This document shows positions 11,859 through 23,524 of a DNA stretch of 26,409 nt, piece by piece. The position numbers were made by a program, and so were the translations under genes. The number at the start of each line of letters is the position of its first letter. Within the stretch, counting starts at the first letter, position 1. The notes under the pieces are model-generated. The model had not been told where the DNA came from. It searched no databases and was given only the letters and a program-made list of their open reading frames with translations. This DNA is from Setaria digitata (taxonomy: Eukaryota; Nematoda; Chromadorea; Rhabditida; Setariidae): positions 1 to 26,409 of the forward strand of contig RCAB01000688.1 of assembly GCA_003640385.1 (NCBI GenBank), read 5' to 3'.

Positions 11859-11949
11859 GACGTTTACGTCAGCTATTTGACGTTTACGTGATCGGATATA
11901 TGATGTTTAGTTGATCGTTTGCGGATGTTACGGACGTTTATTTGATCCT
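11859..11949. promoter_or_regulatory. Four degenerate GAYGTTTA-type motifs upstream of Tudor gene
   Basis: Copies start at 11859, 11879, 11902 and 11933. The last three align as GAYGTTTA followed by TGATCS. The first two contain TGACGTTTACGT, and the first is an inverted repeat of TGACG with CGTCA. Starts are 20, 23 and 31 bases apart. The cluster lies about 260-350 bases upstream of the Tudor gene ATG, so a promoter role is plausible but unproven. Confidence 0.45.
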
Positions 11950-12154
11950 GTGATTGATGTGCGTTTACTTAGATAAGCCTTAGTAGTGGAATGAGATTTA
12001 GGAATACAAAAAAAAAGTGATTCTCATGAAGTTATTAGTCATTAGAAAAATAAACGAAATGATATGCAAACTGATAGAAAGTAAGAGTAATAATTATCTC
12101 TGCATACTTTCTTCTCTTAAAAGTAGAAGGAAATTTCTCTGTCTTGTAATATTT

Positions 12155-12165
12155 TGAAATTTCAG
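12155..12165 (+). promoter_or_regulatory. Candidate trans-splice acceptor of the Tudor gene
   Basis: The sequence TTGAAATTTCAG ends at 12165, 39 bases before ATG 12205. It matches the nematode acceptor consensus and is followed by no in-frame coding extension, so it may receive a spliced leader or end a 5' UTR intron. Confidence 0.4.
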
Positions 12166-12204
12166 GTCGTCTTCATTTCTTATTTATGGTAAAAAACTAA
12201 CACA

Positions 12205-13704
12205 ATGAATACGCGTTTCACGCATTCCGAATTTTACTTCAAATCACTGATAAGTTAGTTTCATGATGAGTAATGTTCTTAATAATATTTTCGATTAATA
12301 CAGTTTGTTTGGAATATTTTGCAGGAAATTTTTTCTATTTTAAAAAGAATGAAATGCTGAAGTATAAAAAATGATGCTTTACCTCTACTGTGTTGAATAT
12401 TTATTTTCTAGAAGGCATATCATATGAAATAGACAGCCAAGGTGAAACGATCAAACGACTAGCCAGCTGTACACGTCTTCAGATATGCAACTTACCACCG
12501 TTGGAATTGCCTACCGCGATTGATAATTTCGTTTATGTTCGAATTACTAACATTGAAGGTTGATTTTTTTCTCTTTTTCTAAAGCAACAGTGGAAAAAGA
12601 ACGAGCCGTATCAAATTGATGAAAACAGTAACAATAGTTTAACAAGTTTGAATAAGTAGAATTGCTATAGCAGACTTGATGAAGTGAGGAGTAATTGCTG
12701 AGTAAAGATTTGCATTTCACTAGCAAATAACGTGATTTACTCTGGAAATAATTGATAAAGCAATGTATTAATTGCTTTGAAAAGCAATAATGAAGGAAAA
12801 AAGAAAATGGAATGAGTGAATGTGCTCATCTTCAAAATTCTTTAATGAATTCTATTATTTAAAATTACTTATTTTAATTTGAGGTATGAAGAAATTCTTC
12901 GGTACACTGGAGCGGAACCGTTCGTTATTAGTTGATATGGAGAAAATGCTGGATAGTGTAGAATCAACTGGCTGCAAATCCCTTTTCGATCCAGCACTTG
13001 GAGAGATTGTTCTCGTAAAGTTAGCTGCAAATTGATCGTTTCAACACGTGGATGTTATTTTCGAATTTTGTTATTTCATATATTAAATAAATATTAATGC
13101 GTAGACGTCTTCCTTAGGATCATATATCTTTGTTTGTGACAATAAATGACTAAACTGAGTCTTCCCAGAGCAAAATAATAACGTGTAAAGGTTATGAGAT
13201 TTTGTAAATTCTAAAAAAAATCAAAGTTCCAGGAATTCGTGAAAATTTTTATGCTTTTAACGATATCATGTTATTTTTAGGATTGGTGAAAAGTTTGTTC
13301 GAGGATGTGTTATATCCAAAATCCACTTTATGACATGTACGGTAAGCAGCAATCTGTAGATGATTTTAATTGTTTGTTAAATATTTTTCACCATTTATTG
13401 AATTCTTTACCAATTTCTTTTTTCAAAATTGTTTAAGACTTATTTGATTGATTCTGGTCTTACAATGGAAGTGGAATTGGGGCAGCTCTATGTGATTAAT
13501 GAAGAATTGCTGAAAATACCTCCACAAGCCTTTTTAATGTTATTGGATGTCGATGTGGAAGAACCATTAATTTCGAATGAGGAATTGAACACATTGGTCA
13601 AAAATACTCTTGTCGCTTTTCGTTTAAGTAAATTTCCTGCTGCTTTCCCAATCTTAATTCCTTCATTAACCCTTTGTTTCTTTGACCCGACTTTGTTTAT
13701 TCCA

Positions 13705-13740
<36 letters not shown>

Positions 13741-16700
13741 ATAGAGGTTTTAATTTTAGACATCACCACTCGTGATTGCCCTGGGAACCAAACATTTTTT
13801 AGAATCTATCTCAGAAAACGGTGAAGCATTTGTTGGCGCAATGATAATACGAAATCAAGTCGGAGAAATCTGCGATTTAGGGAGTATAATGTTGGAAGGT
13901 GTTCATACAGCTGTCATTCCTCATCAGAGTGATGAAAGTATTATTTTCTTCGTATATTGTTTAATAAGGAACGATATCCTAAGGCTTTTTAATCGGAGTT
14001 GAAGATAATGTGGTATATTTGTGAATGCTAAAAAATTTTTCTTTATTTTGCTATTTGCCTGACTCATGTCTGATTAGTCACTACTTTCACTCTTTGATTT
14101 TGCTTTTTTTTTTTTTTTTTTTTTTTTGAAAGTTTTACTTGCTGAGTGGAGTTCCATGTTCTCATGAGTGTGGAATATTTTTGACCAGAAACAGCTGCAA
14201 ACTTATTATAAATTTATAGTAATGTTTTACAGTTCTGGATAATAACTGTATTAACCAGACAGAAGATATTGCTGTTTTTTTCACTCAGAGTTGTTTATCC
14301 ACTGATTTGGAAGAAGACGAACGATCAATTGTTTCACTGTGTTCAAGTGATAGTGAGGTGCATGATAAATAGCTTTATAAGCTAGATCGTTTTAGACATA
14401 TATGGCTTTTCCATATACCTGTGGTTTTTTTATTTTTTTTTTAAAGGAAAAAATTTTCGATGGCTTCTGAACATTAAATTTTAGTATTATGTAGGAATTT
14501 GATGAATGACTATATGTAGAAGTTATGTGTAACTGGCAACAAATTGTTTAGGGAAGAAAACATATGTAAATGAATTCAGTTGGTTCTGCGATCTTCAGCG
14601 AATTTGCGGTATAATAATTAATAGAAGTGAAGATACTAAAGAATTTATTTTTATTTTCGCTTTTTATGTATACTTTTAATAGCAAAATGACAAAGGTTTA
14701 GTTTTCATTCGGGAGGTTGGATCTGGAAGTTTTACTGTAACAAAATGAATTATAATTAATGTTTTGGTAACCACATCATAATATATCTCTCATTATTTTG
14801 TCACTGAACCTTTTTTTTTTAGAAGTTTGAAGAGGAGAGTGATGTGTATAGCGACAAGCAAATGGTTTCAGTTGGTAGCTCTTTGCGAGCAATATATATC
14901 CCAATTGAGGTAATTTAAATTTGCGAAAATTTTCCAATTCAATTTCTCAAAATGGTGACACTTAATAATTAAGTTGCTACTTTGAAAAGTAGTTCATGAT
15001 AAACTTGTTGATTTTGTATGTTTAATTTATAGAGCTCAGGGCCAGGTTTATTTTATTTGCACTTTTTGGATGGTCCAACTGGTTTCGAAGATGTGCGGAC
15101 TTACTCTACATCTTTGTTTGGGAAGTACAATAATATTTGGCACAAACTGCTAGAGATACCTCATCTCGAATATAATAGCAAGTAGGATTTTTCCATAAAA
15201 TCGATACGAAATCTCTCTTTAAGTTTGAACCATAATATCCTGCTATTTTTGCAATGCATGTTGTTTATTTTGTATTCCATCATTTTATTATTAGCAGGTT
15301 TTAGATGTAACCATTGCAACAGTTGTTTCTTGTGTAACCATGAGAAGGGAGCTATTAAAATTTCACTTAAAATTGACTAAACTTTCTAGTTGCTTATGCT
15401 GAATATTATATTTTGAAATTTTAGTGATAAAATGAAATTTGTGCAAATCAGCAGTGTTTTCGTGTCATACAACACCCTTTTTTATGGTGGTAAACAAGTA
15501 GAAACAGAATGGAGAAGTCGATTGAAAGCAGTATTTGCATGCCAGCTTTCCCATTCTGCACCGAAGCCATTCAATGATAATGTATGTAATATAAATTTGT
15601 CTCACAAGAAAAATGTACAATAGTCATTATTATTTTTGCTTATCCGCTTTCACTTTACTCGTTGTCTCTTTTTTTTTTTTGTAAAGTTATTAATTACTGA
15701 TTTGTACGTTACTAATTACTGATTTCTACTGTGCGATAATATCAGTTTTTCGTATTCTTCATGTTTCAGAGATATTCCACTGAGGCAAAGTCATATTTTA
15801 CCATGTTTGTGATCGATCAAATTTTTGATGTATATATAACCAGAATATCACGCAGATACGTACTCGAAGTCGAAATTCTTTTGCCAGGAGGCGGGAACAT
15901 TTTAGATAAATTATGTGAACTGTAAGTAAATATTGTTTATGTAAGCTTTTTCAACTGAATATTTTCCAATTACTAAAAAGATTTTCCTTTTCTGAGAACT
16001 GGCAATCTTATTGATCGGTCGTTTATTTCTTTATGTACTTTTATGTTTATTTTTTTACTTTTATGTCATTTTCAGTAATGTTGCACAGCGTCGTTGGGCT
16101 TGGAAAGCGCCTTCATATAATTTTGAATTAATAAGTCAAGAACAGCTTGTTCGGCGTACTGATGATGAGGATGATGTACAGATGATTTTCACTGTACAAG
16201 TTGAAAATAAACGAAATGATTTAACTGAGGTCTGCTAATAGTTGTCATCTTTAACACTATTGCGAAAAGTTTTCTTTGGGAAGAATAATCTTTTTTTTCC
16301 TAAAATCTATTATAATGGGAAGATTACAAAGGCAGATAATATCATGGGCCAAGTGCTTGGTTTGTCGTACTGTTGCAGCGAGTTGTAGTCGACTGATATT
16401 CAACATCGAAAAGCATCCCTCAAAGTTTTTCAAAAATTCCCTCCTTTCTTTAATAATTTTTATTGCTTACTTTCAAGTCACTTTATTCCACAGTTTCAAA
16501 AACATTTAAAACCCACTGAGCGTATTCTGCGGAACCCGAAAGTTGGTGACATCTGTATTGCGAAATGTGAAGAACAGTTATTTCGATGCGAAATAGTTGA
16601 TACGACTGATGAGGATCATCTTTTTGTCGTAAATTATGTTGATTATGGTGAAGAACAAGAACTAAATGCAAGTTCTCTCTATGCTATTGATAATCAAGAA

Positions 16701-19700
16701 GAGGTATATTTTTCCCCTTGTGTGTATTAGATGTTCCTTAAAAGGTGCTTTGTGATTTATGCTTCATACGAATAATCCGACAAAAGTAGTTCCTTTCTAC
16801 TTAAATTTATGCTGTTTTGCATCAAATTTGAATTTTCATATTATAAGTGTAGATGATAGTTTATTAATTTTCTAAATTTATTGTGCTTTTCTTTAAAAGA
16901 CGACAAATTTCCTCACCTGACTTTAATTTTCTATAATTGATTGCTTTTCGTATGTCCTTAAATATCTCAGGAATTTAAATATTCATTAATTGCATAGAAT
17001 GTTAGGTGGTCTTCGAAACTCCAGTATTTGGAATCAAATGTCGATTGGAAGAAGTATGTCCTGCCGGGAATGGCTTAGATGTACGAACAGGTACCTGGTC
17101 TCGTACTGCACTCAGATTAATCAACAGGGTGATTCCGCTAAATAAGCATTTCACTGCATTTATTGGTCCACCTTATCCAGATGGTGTCCATCCAATTCGG
17201 GTAGTTTTTTTAGTTCATCAGTTTTGCATTTTAATAGTGTAACATCCTTATAGTACACACTCAAGCTACTGATTTAATAGTACCTTAAAATGCGTAAACT
17301 GACTATCTTTTTCTGTCTTCACTCTATGAATGTTAATAATTCGTTCCATATCCAGAATGAATCCACTATGGAAATTGAAAAACTTCCGTAAGATAATCAT
17401 TCTGTTTATTGTCATGTTTCGTTAGGTTAACTTATGTTTCAGATTGTTGATAAAACATTAGTGCATAACGATTTGGTTACTACTTTGGTAATGAGCAACT
17501 TGGCTGTTTACAAAGCCTGTAGTTTTTGTTCATTGCCGACGGATTTATCATCAGTGGAAAATCTTGAGATACGATATCTGAATGTTGAGGATGGTGTTAT
17601 ATATGGCATCCCGAATACTTCTGAATTTTGGCTTACATATTGCCAAAGCTACTTGGAAAAGGTACTGCTGTCATTTATTTAAATTTATTTTCATATATGG
17701 TATACTATTTATCGGGCTGTAAAAAGTAGATGGATATTAGTGTAGTCGGTTTGTTTCACATTTCAGTGTGAATAGTTTTTACACCTCAGGATTTTAAGAA
17801 ATATTTTATCGCCACGTGTAGGCATTTATTAAGAGGTTTAATGAACTTAACTCACTGAGAAACCTCAGTGAGTCATCATTATTATTTCATGATAAATGGC
17901 GAATAATGCTTTAGATAAAGCAGTTTACTTCTTAACACAATTAATCCATAATCCTGTAGTATTTATTTCTTTTTTGTAGTCAGTGGTGTTTATTGTTTAT
18001 ATTTATTCTGCTCATAAGATTAAGTTAAGTGATATATTTTTTGTAATATTGTAGTCTGAAAGTTTTATTTCAAGGTAAAGATGGAAGAAATAAAGGAACA
18101 TAAGAGAGGTACGACGGGTATTATTTTGTACGAGAACAGGCATTGTCGGGTCATTAAACTGCATCACGGAAACAAAGAATCACGAGAAAAAGAAGTGTGT
18201 TGGATTATCCATATAAGTTGATTGAGACTATTATTGAGCTCTTCAACAAGGAATTTGGATTTTTTCGTGAAAAATGCTTCATTTCCCTTTTTAATGTCCT
18301 TACACATTACTCTTGCCGAAGAAGAACTCTAATAAGGAATAGATTTTACGACAGTTTGCATCACTTAGCAAACTTTTTTGATTTCTTGTATTTTCTTACA
18401 TTTTCTCTCTCATGTTATTACCACCTTTATTTTCAATGACATGAGTTTATGCCATTAAAACTATACGATGTTTTTAAATGTTTGAAATTTTAAATGTCGA
18501 TTTAAGCTTTCATTTTTCTTTTCCTTTGCTTCATATTGATTGTGTTTTCATTAACTGTGTTAATCTGTAGTCTCTTGTAATTTCAGGAAAGGTATTTTCT
18601 TGTCGATGAAGGAAGAACTATCGAATTTTGCGAGAATTCTGAAGTACCTCCTGTTATAGGTTTCTCTGCATTGAAAGGTCACTTTTTTTTGAGCTGTGGA
18701 GCCACATGTTTAGATCATTCAGTCCTAGTCGTTTTCATTTTCCTTCTGCTATATAAAAAAATAACAATTAACTAATGGAAATTAACTTGTTTTATGATTG
18801 TAGTTAATTTTAAATTTTACGATATGATTTTAGACCCACAAGCTGCATTTTTCTTGCGCACATGTCCTGCACTTGCTGTCGGCTTTCTTTTAAGAGACCG
18901 AAGATTATTGTGCGAAGATGAACAATTATTAAAAAATATCTGCTCTAGGGAAAGGAATGTATACCTCAGTGTATGCATTCTACGTAGGAAGAAAGTAAGA
19001 AGTATTCATGTTATACATTCTACGGAAAATACATCTTTGTATTTCATGAGGTTTTCATTTTAAGAAGACTGATTTTTTAACTTTATATATTAGTATTGAT
19101 TCAACTTTTCTTAATTACTGGTTCTAATGAATGTGTGTATCTGCAATCTTTGTCTTCAGAAAATTATCATGAAAAAATTTTAAGAAGAAATAGTATATCA
19201 TGATGCTACGAAGCAACCACTCTTCTTCGACTATATTTGACATTAATCATTAACTGTGATTAATATTTTATTTTAAGAATCAGCTTTATTCTGTTAATGA
19301 TATGAAATTCACCGATGGTACATCTTTGTCCAATCTGCTGGATAATAACACTGATCTATTTGGAGTTAATTTGTCAGCTAATAGAAATAATTTATCAGAG
19401 GTTGATTTTTCTTATTATCTGATAATGAAATGCTGGTTGAGGGTTGTCTTTAGCATTAATGGCAGTGAATTATTTTATGCTGTCTTATAAATCATTCTTT
19501 TATTTAAGAACTCTAAAAATAGGAACCCATAATTGGGGAAATGCTTCATGTTGCTAAATTAGTTTACATTTTTCTGCATGATAATTAAACCATTATGCTT
19601 TTTAGGAAAAAGGTACTGCGTTCTTTCCATCTTTTCCTTTCCGTCTTTTTTAAGGAATGTTTTTCAGATAAATAACGATGAGTGGAACAATGACAGTAAT

Positions 19701-19778
19701 TTCTGTCATGAAGGCTTTTTTAGCAATGCCAGTCTCTTCAAAGAACATGAAATTGCTAAAAAAAAAGAAGATATGTAG
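12205..19778 (+). CDS. Multi-Tudor domain protein (20 exons, ~910 aa)
   Basis: Exons: 12205-12253, 12412-12558, 12884-13019, 13281-13341, 13438-13627, 13803-13898, 14233-14357, 14823-14909, 15033-15181, 15425-15581, 15770-15921, 16076-16229, 16494-16703, 17006-17200, 17443-17661, 18075-18194, 18587-18677, 18834-18994, 19278-19400, 19668-19778. Phases agree throughout, giving 911 codons with stop. Tudor domains bind methylated Arg/Lys tails and scaffold RNP complexes. The clearest is at about 515-565 (VGDICIAKC, then NYVDYGEE), followed by an SN-like extension (exons 14-15). Another is at about 101-155 (GEIVLVKIGEKF, then TYLIDSGL), and a third at about 709-775 (GIILYENRHCRV, then YFLVDEGRTIEF). 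Exons 8-12 may hold a degenerate fourth. An acidic Ser-rich linker lies at exons 7-8. The first exon (MNTRFTHSEF) is chosen because its phase fits exon 2; it is the least certain part. Nematode candidates include EKL-1/ERI-5-type or RSD-6-type small-RNA proteins, but I cannot assign orthology. Confidence 0.82.
13706..13739. repeat. Homopolymer A34 in Tudor-gene intron 5
   Basis: Thirty-four A residues sit between the exon 5 donor (13628) and the exon 6 acceptor (13802). The run creates a spurious frame on both strands (poly-Lys plus, poly-Phe minus). Confidence 0.95.
14358..14822 (+). other. Tudor-gene intron 7 (465 bases)
   Basis: This is the longest intron of the Tudor gene. It opens with GTGCAT after GAG and ends in a ten-T tract plus AG. 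Other introns of the gene over 300 bases are 12559-12883, 13899-14232, 16704-17005, 17662-18074 and 18195-18586. Apart from the small hairpin at 17850-17873, I see no RNA gene, repeat or nested ORF in them. Confidence 0.6.
17850..17873. repeat. 10-bp intronic hairpin
   Basis: ACTCACTGAG (17850-17859) and CTCAGTGAGT (17864-17873) pair perfectly around loop AAAC, inside Tudor-gene intron 15. It is too short for a typical microRNA precursor and its function is unknown. Confidence 0.7.
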
Positions 19779-19859
19779 TATCAATAATATTCATCTCCTG
19801 AGTTCTCGTCTTCATTTCGTCATATACTGAATATTCCTAACATCAAGGCTTAACTGTTG

Positions 19860-19865
19860 AATAAA
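19860..19865 (+). terminator. Candidate poly(A) signal of the Tudor gene
   Basis: An AATAAA hexamer lies 82 bases after the Tudor-gene stop codon and is followed by AT-rich sequence. Position and exact match make it a reasonable 3'-end signal. Confidence 0.55.
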
Positions 19866-21441
19866 ATAATGTGTGAGTAAATTTCCTGTAAATAATGTAG
19901 AAGACTTCTTGCTTTCGTGTTCCTTTAGTCTCTGAACTCCACTTCTTCCACAAATTTTCTATTAAATTTTGAATTTTCTTCGACGTATTTGTAGTATTTT
20001 CCGTAATTTTGCAAATTGTTATTTTAGTATTAGTTTTCTCCCTGCTAACGTTGAAGGTTTTTGTCGATATTTTCTTGTCAGTATTGTAAAATTTCTTTTC
20101 TTTCCTTAGTTCTAAGATGATTTTCAGATGTTGCGAGCATGTGCCATGCATGAGTCCTAACTTTGTATTTTAGAATTTGCATCTTACTGGAATGAAGGAC
20201 GTTTCGTACGTAATGCAGGGATACTGCAAATTTTTGAAGCTGAAAATAGTTGAATTAAGTAAAATTAGTTGCTATAGCACACTTATTTTCGATGAGTTTT
20301 TTTTATCGCGGCTTTTATAAATGATAAAAAAGTACACATTTTTTCTGTAGAAATTTCCTATATATTTCGGAAAAGTTTTACAACAAACCCTTCTCCATAA
20401 CCAAATAAAATCAAGTCATTAACCAGTGTTTATCAAAACACCCATTTCTTGCCTCATAGAGACATCCATGTATATATTATAAAGAACTGTTGTCTATTGA
20501 TGACAGATTTATTGTAATAAGGATTTCAGTTCATTGAGACAGTCTAAGTTTCTTAAAGATTCTCCTAACATCTTCAAAACTTATGCTTTATATTTGTTAT
20601 TCTGTAAAATTCTGCTATTAAAAGCCTTTTCTTAATAATTATTTCGTTGTAAACTTTTTTATGTTAAATCAGCTGTATCAGTGCAACCTGGATTTCATTA
20701 TCTCTTTACAGCTTACTGTTATTCTCCTGGGGTCTGTATATATTATCAGTACTTTTTTTCTCTGTAAATAAATTTTTCAATCAGCTTCAGACCGTTTTCA
20801 ATATGGCCGTATATGTTCGATGCCTGTTGTAACATTGGATGTTCTAAAGCAATGTCAACAATAATATCTCATAGATTTGCACCTAGAGTTTTAAGAACTA
20901 AGAACTTATAGTTCTCGTTGCTGTAAAGAAAATTTTGAAATGAAAACAATCACTGCAAGGCTATCACGAATAAATGCTTCTATTACCGAAATCACTAGTA
21001 AATTAGCCGTTTTAATAAGAGTGTAAGTTTTTAGGCACTATAAAATTTCTACACTTTGCTTACTTACATGGATAATTAGAAGTTGAAATTGCTATTCAAA
21101 GCAAGACAGGTTGCATTTGGGTCATCCAATTCATATGTTTCTGTGATTAGCAATAATAAGCTTTGATTGGTGTCCAATTAATTAGTCAATTTTGGGACAA
21201 AAATATCGGATGATAAAGATGTGCTTTGCTTTAGTTTTGCAACATTCGCTTTCTGTTGTGCAAATTGTTACTGCTATTAGCTATTACGCAACATCATTGA
21301 ATAGATGATTTGATTGCAACATCACCAGAGAAATTCATTAATCTAAACAGGATGAAGAAATTGCTATAATGACAAATTTTTGTCACTAAATCAAAGGTTA
21401 AGAGTATTTCTCAGGAGGATTTAGAGCAACTTTTAATATGT

Positions 21442-21747
21442 CAAGAGAAAATTAGTCTATAATTAGCGATTTTATNTAAGAGAAAATTCTAAATATCCTA
21501 CAAGTTGCAATGTTTGTTGAGAATTTCATTTTGTTTATCTGATAAGTGGGTTTAAATTTCAGTCTATAATTAGCGATTTTATTAGTTGAAGATATAAGGA
21601 GGAATTTTTGGCAAATTATGTGCTGTAGGTAACATTTTGTCAAGATTNCAAGAGAAAATTAGTCTATAATTAGCGATTTTATTAGTTGAAGATATAAGGA
21701 GGAATTTTTGGCAAATTATGTGCTGTAGGTAACATTTTGTCAAGATT
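21442..21747. repeat. Repeated block around two single Ns
   Basis: A segment beginning CAAGAGAAAATT occurs at 21442-21475, where it stops at N21476, and again complete from 21649. An 87-base part occurs at 21561-21647, before N21648, and again at 21661-21747. The segments appear identical where they overlap. This looks like unmerged contig overlaps. Confidence 0.8.
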
Positions 21748-21997
21748 TTTTTTCAGCAAGATAAGAATTTTCTTTAATTAGTTGAGAAATTTACATTTTT
21801 AATGAGTTAATCAAGAGCAAAAAAAATGATCTCTCATTTTAACCCAACAAAATTATGAAAAGAGCGAAAAAAAAAATGGAATTTCTAGTCATATATGAAC
21901 TTATATTGCATATTATAGTGTTTACCGTAAAGTGTGAATTGCACAGCTGATCATACTGCCAAAAAAATTAAGATTTGAGAGTTCCATAAAAGCGACA

Positions 21998-22059
21998 TTA
22001 TTTATTATTATTATTACTATTGTTATTATTATTATTATTAATTATATTATATTATTATA
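21998..22059. repeat. ATT array
   Basis: About 62 bases of TTA/TTATTA units with a few ACT and GTT interruptions lie in the convergent intergenic region, of the same type as the intronic arrays in ipla-1. Confidence 0.85.
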
Positions 22060-22836
22060 AGAGTTATCGAATACAAAACTGCAATCTTTTTTCTATCGGC
22101 GAGAGATAAATCAATGAAATATTAGCAATTATATAATATTATCAATTTAAAATTTTCCAAAAAATTTTACAGTTTGTTCTACTTTCGAACATTCCTCAAT
22201 ATCTCCGACACGAAACTCAACCTTTTTGTCTTGATCATTTTACAATACTAATCACGCTATGCTGCTGTCTAACAATTAATTATATCTTGTTTAATTTCAC
22301 TACTAATAGCATGAATGTAAGCTAACATTTGAGTAAAACAGGTTACTGAGCTTACTCTAATTTGCGCATCCATAATAAATTTCTGAGATAAAATGTCCCA
22401 GTATCATTCATATGTTAATATTTATCCTTTGTAGTGCGAAAGGCGTTATTTTCATTTCGGTTTTTTTTTTTTTTTTTGAAATTATTAGTTTTAAGCTAAA
22501 ATAAAACAACTGTCTACTTTGCAGAAACTTCTCAGCTAAAAGAAATAATTATTTAAAAGACTATCTCTTATTTGAATCTGCCATCGTTGTGCACCATTAA
22601 AATATATATTGTGCATTTTATATTATCAAAGTTTCAAAAAAAAAAAAAATTAAAATTTATAGTACATACTTTATGATGTATAAAGGTGTTAAATCTTTGC
22701 GTATATTTTTCTTCAGATATAGTAGAAAGTATAGTCGAAGAGAGGAAAACTTTGTGCATTACATTATTACTTGTAAAAAAAAAGTCAATTAGAGTGCTTG
22801 AAAATTTTTGTGAAATAATTTTAATAAATCAAAATA

Positions 22837-23490
22837 TTATCCCTCATTTGAATCCGTATCATCCGTATTCTTCGCGCTTTCTCCATTGGTAATCCGGCTA
22901 TCACTTTGTTTTCGGACAATTTTTTTGTGCTTCATACGACGATTTTGAAACCATGTCTTCACCTGTACAAATATTTCCAGTTAATAAGTATTGAAATAAG
23001 CATTCTAAGTCATTGTCATTTTTAGCTAAATTTATTTGTATTGGACATTTTTTGATACTTTTACCAATCATTACCTGTGTTTCACTTAAATTTAAAACAG
23101 TAGCAAGCTCGATACGTTCCGGTGTTGACAAATACCGCTGTGTTTCGAATCTTTTCTCGAGACCCTGTAGTTGCTGATCTGAGAATACGGTACGTGCTTT
23201 CCTGCGCCGGTATGATTTACTTGCTGATACCAATCGCAATGCATCTGTACTAGCTGAGGCTGCCCATAAATGAGGAAATACTGTGGCTAAAAATACAAAT
23301 TTTCCCAACTGTTAAAAAAAAAAAAATTGTTTTCTATCTCATAATGTAGCAAAATTTTTGAATTCTCTAGAATGACTCATTATTATTAAATGCGCTCAAA
23401 TCCGGTAATCTTTTATTCAAATACAATTGTAAGATTGTGCATTATGTGGTCACTTTAAATAAAGCTCTGAAATTATTAACAAACGTGAAG

Positions 23491-23524
<34 letters not shown>

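Larger units (their letters stand above)
8874..12204. other. Intergenic region between ipla-1 and the Tudor gene
   Basis: This 3.3-kb stretch has no supported coding exon. The two near-identical minus-strand frames near 11000-11370 exist only because the sequence is duplicated around an N. The left 2 kb is plain AT-rich DNA with a G19 tract and a palindrome. The segment 10990-11950 is visibly different, with many ACGT and CGTG steps, and lies directly upstream of the Tudor gene. Its size argues against the flanking genes forming an operon. Confidence 0.6.
19779..22836. other. Intergenic region between Tudor gene and tab-1 (convergent)
   Basis: The two genes converge on this 3.06-kb stretch, so it should hold both 3' UTRs and no obligatory promoter. 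No supported coding exon was found; the 102-codon minus frame at 19843-20151 is Lys/Thr/Asn-rich without motifs. Assembly Ns with flanking repeats occur at 21476 and 21648, and an ATT array at 21998-22059. Confidence 0.6.

Noticed and set aside
17357..17388. Candidate 32-base exon (NESTMEIEKLP) between Tudor exons 14 and 15, with CCAG before and GTAAGA after
   Set aside because: It ends in phase 2 and shifts exon 15 into a frame that stops almost at once, whereas exon 14 joins exon 15 directly in phase 0.
17850..17873. Intronic hairpin as a microRNA precursor
   Set aside because: The stem is only 10 bp with a 4-base loop, too short for a typical precursor.
18195..18439. Open frame continuing past Tudor exon 16 (LDYPYKLIETIIELFNKEF...)
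   Set aside because: It is in another frame from the Tudor exon and has no family motif. The donor GAA|GTGTGT at 18195 joins cleanly to exon 17 and completes a Tudor fold (ERYFLVDEGRTIEF).
19843..20151. 102-codon minus-strand frame in the convergent intergenic region
   Set aside because: Lys/Asn/Thr-rich composition expected of AT-rich DNA, no motif, and it overlaps the likely Tudor-gene 3' UTR.
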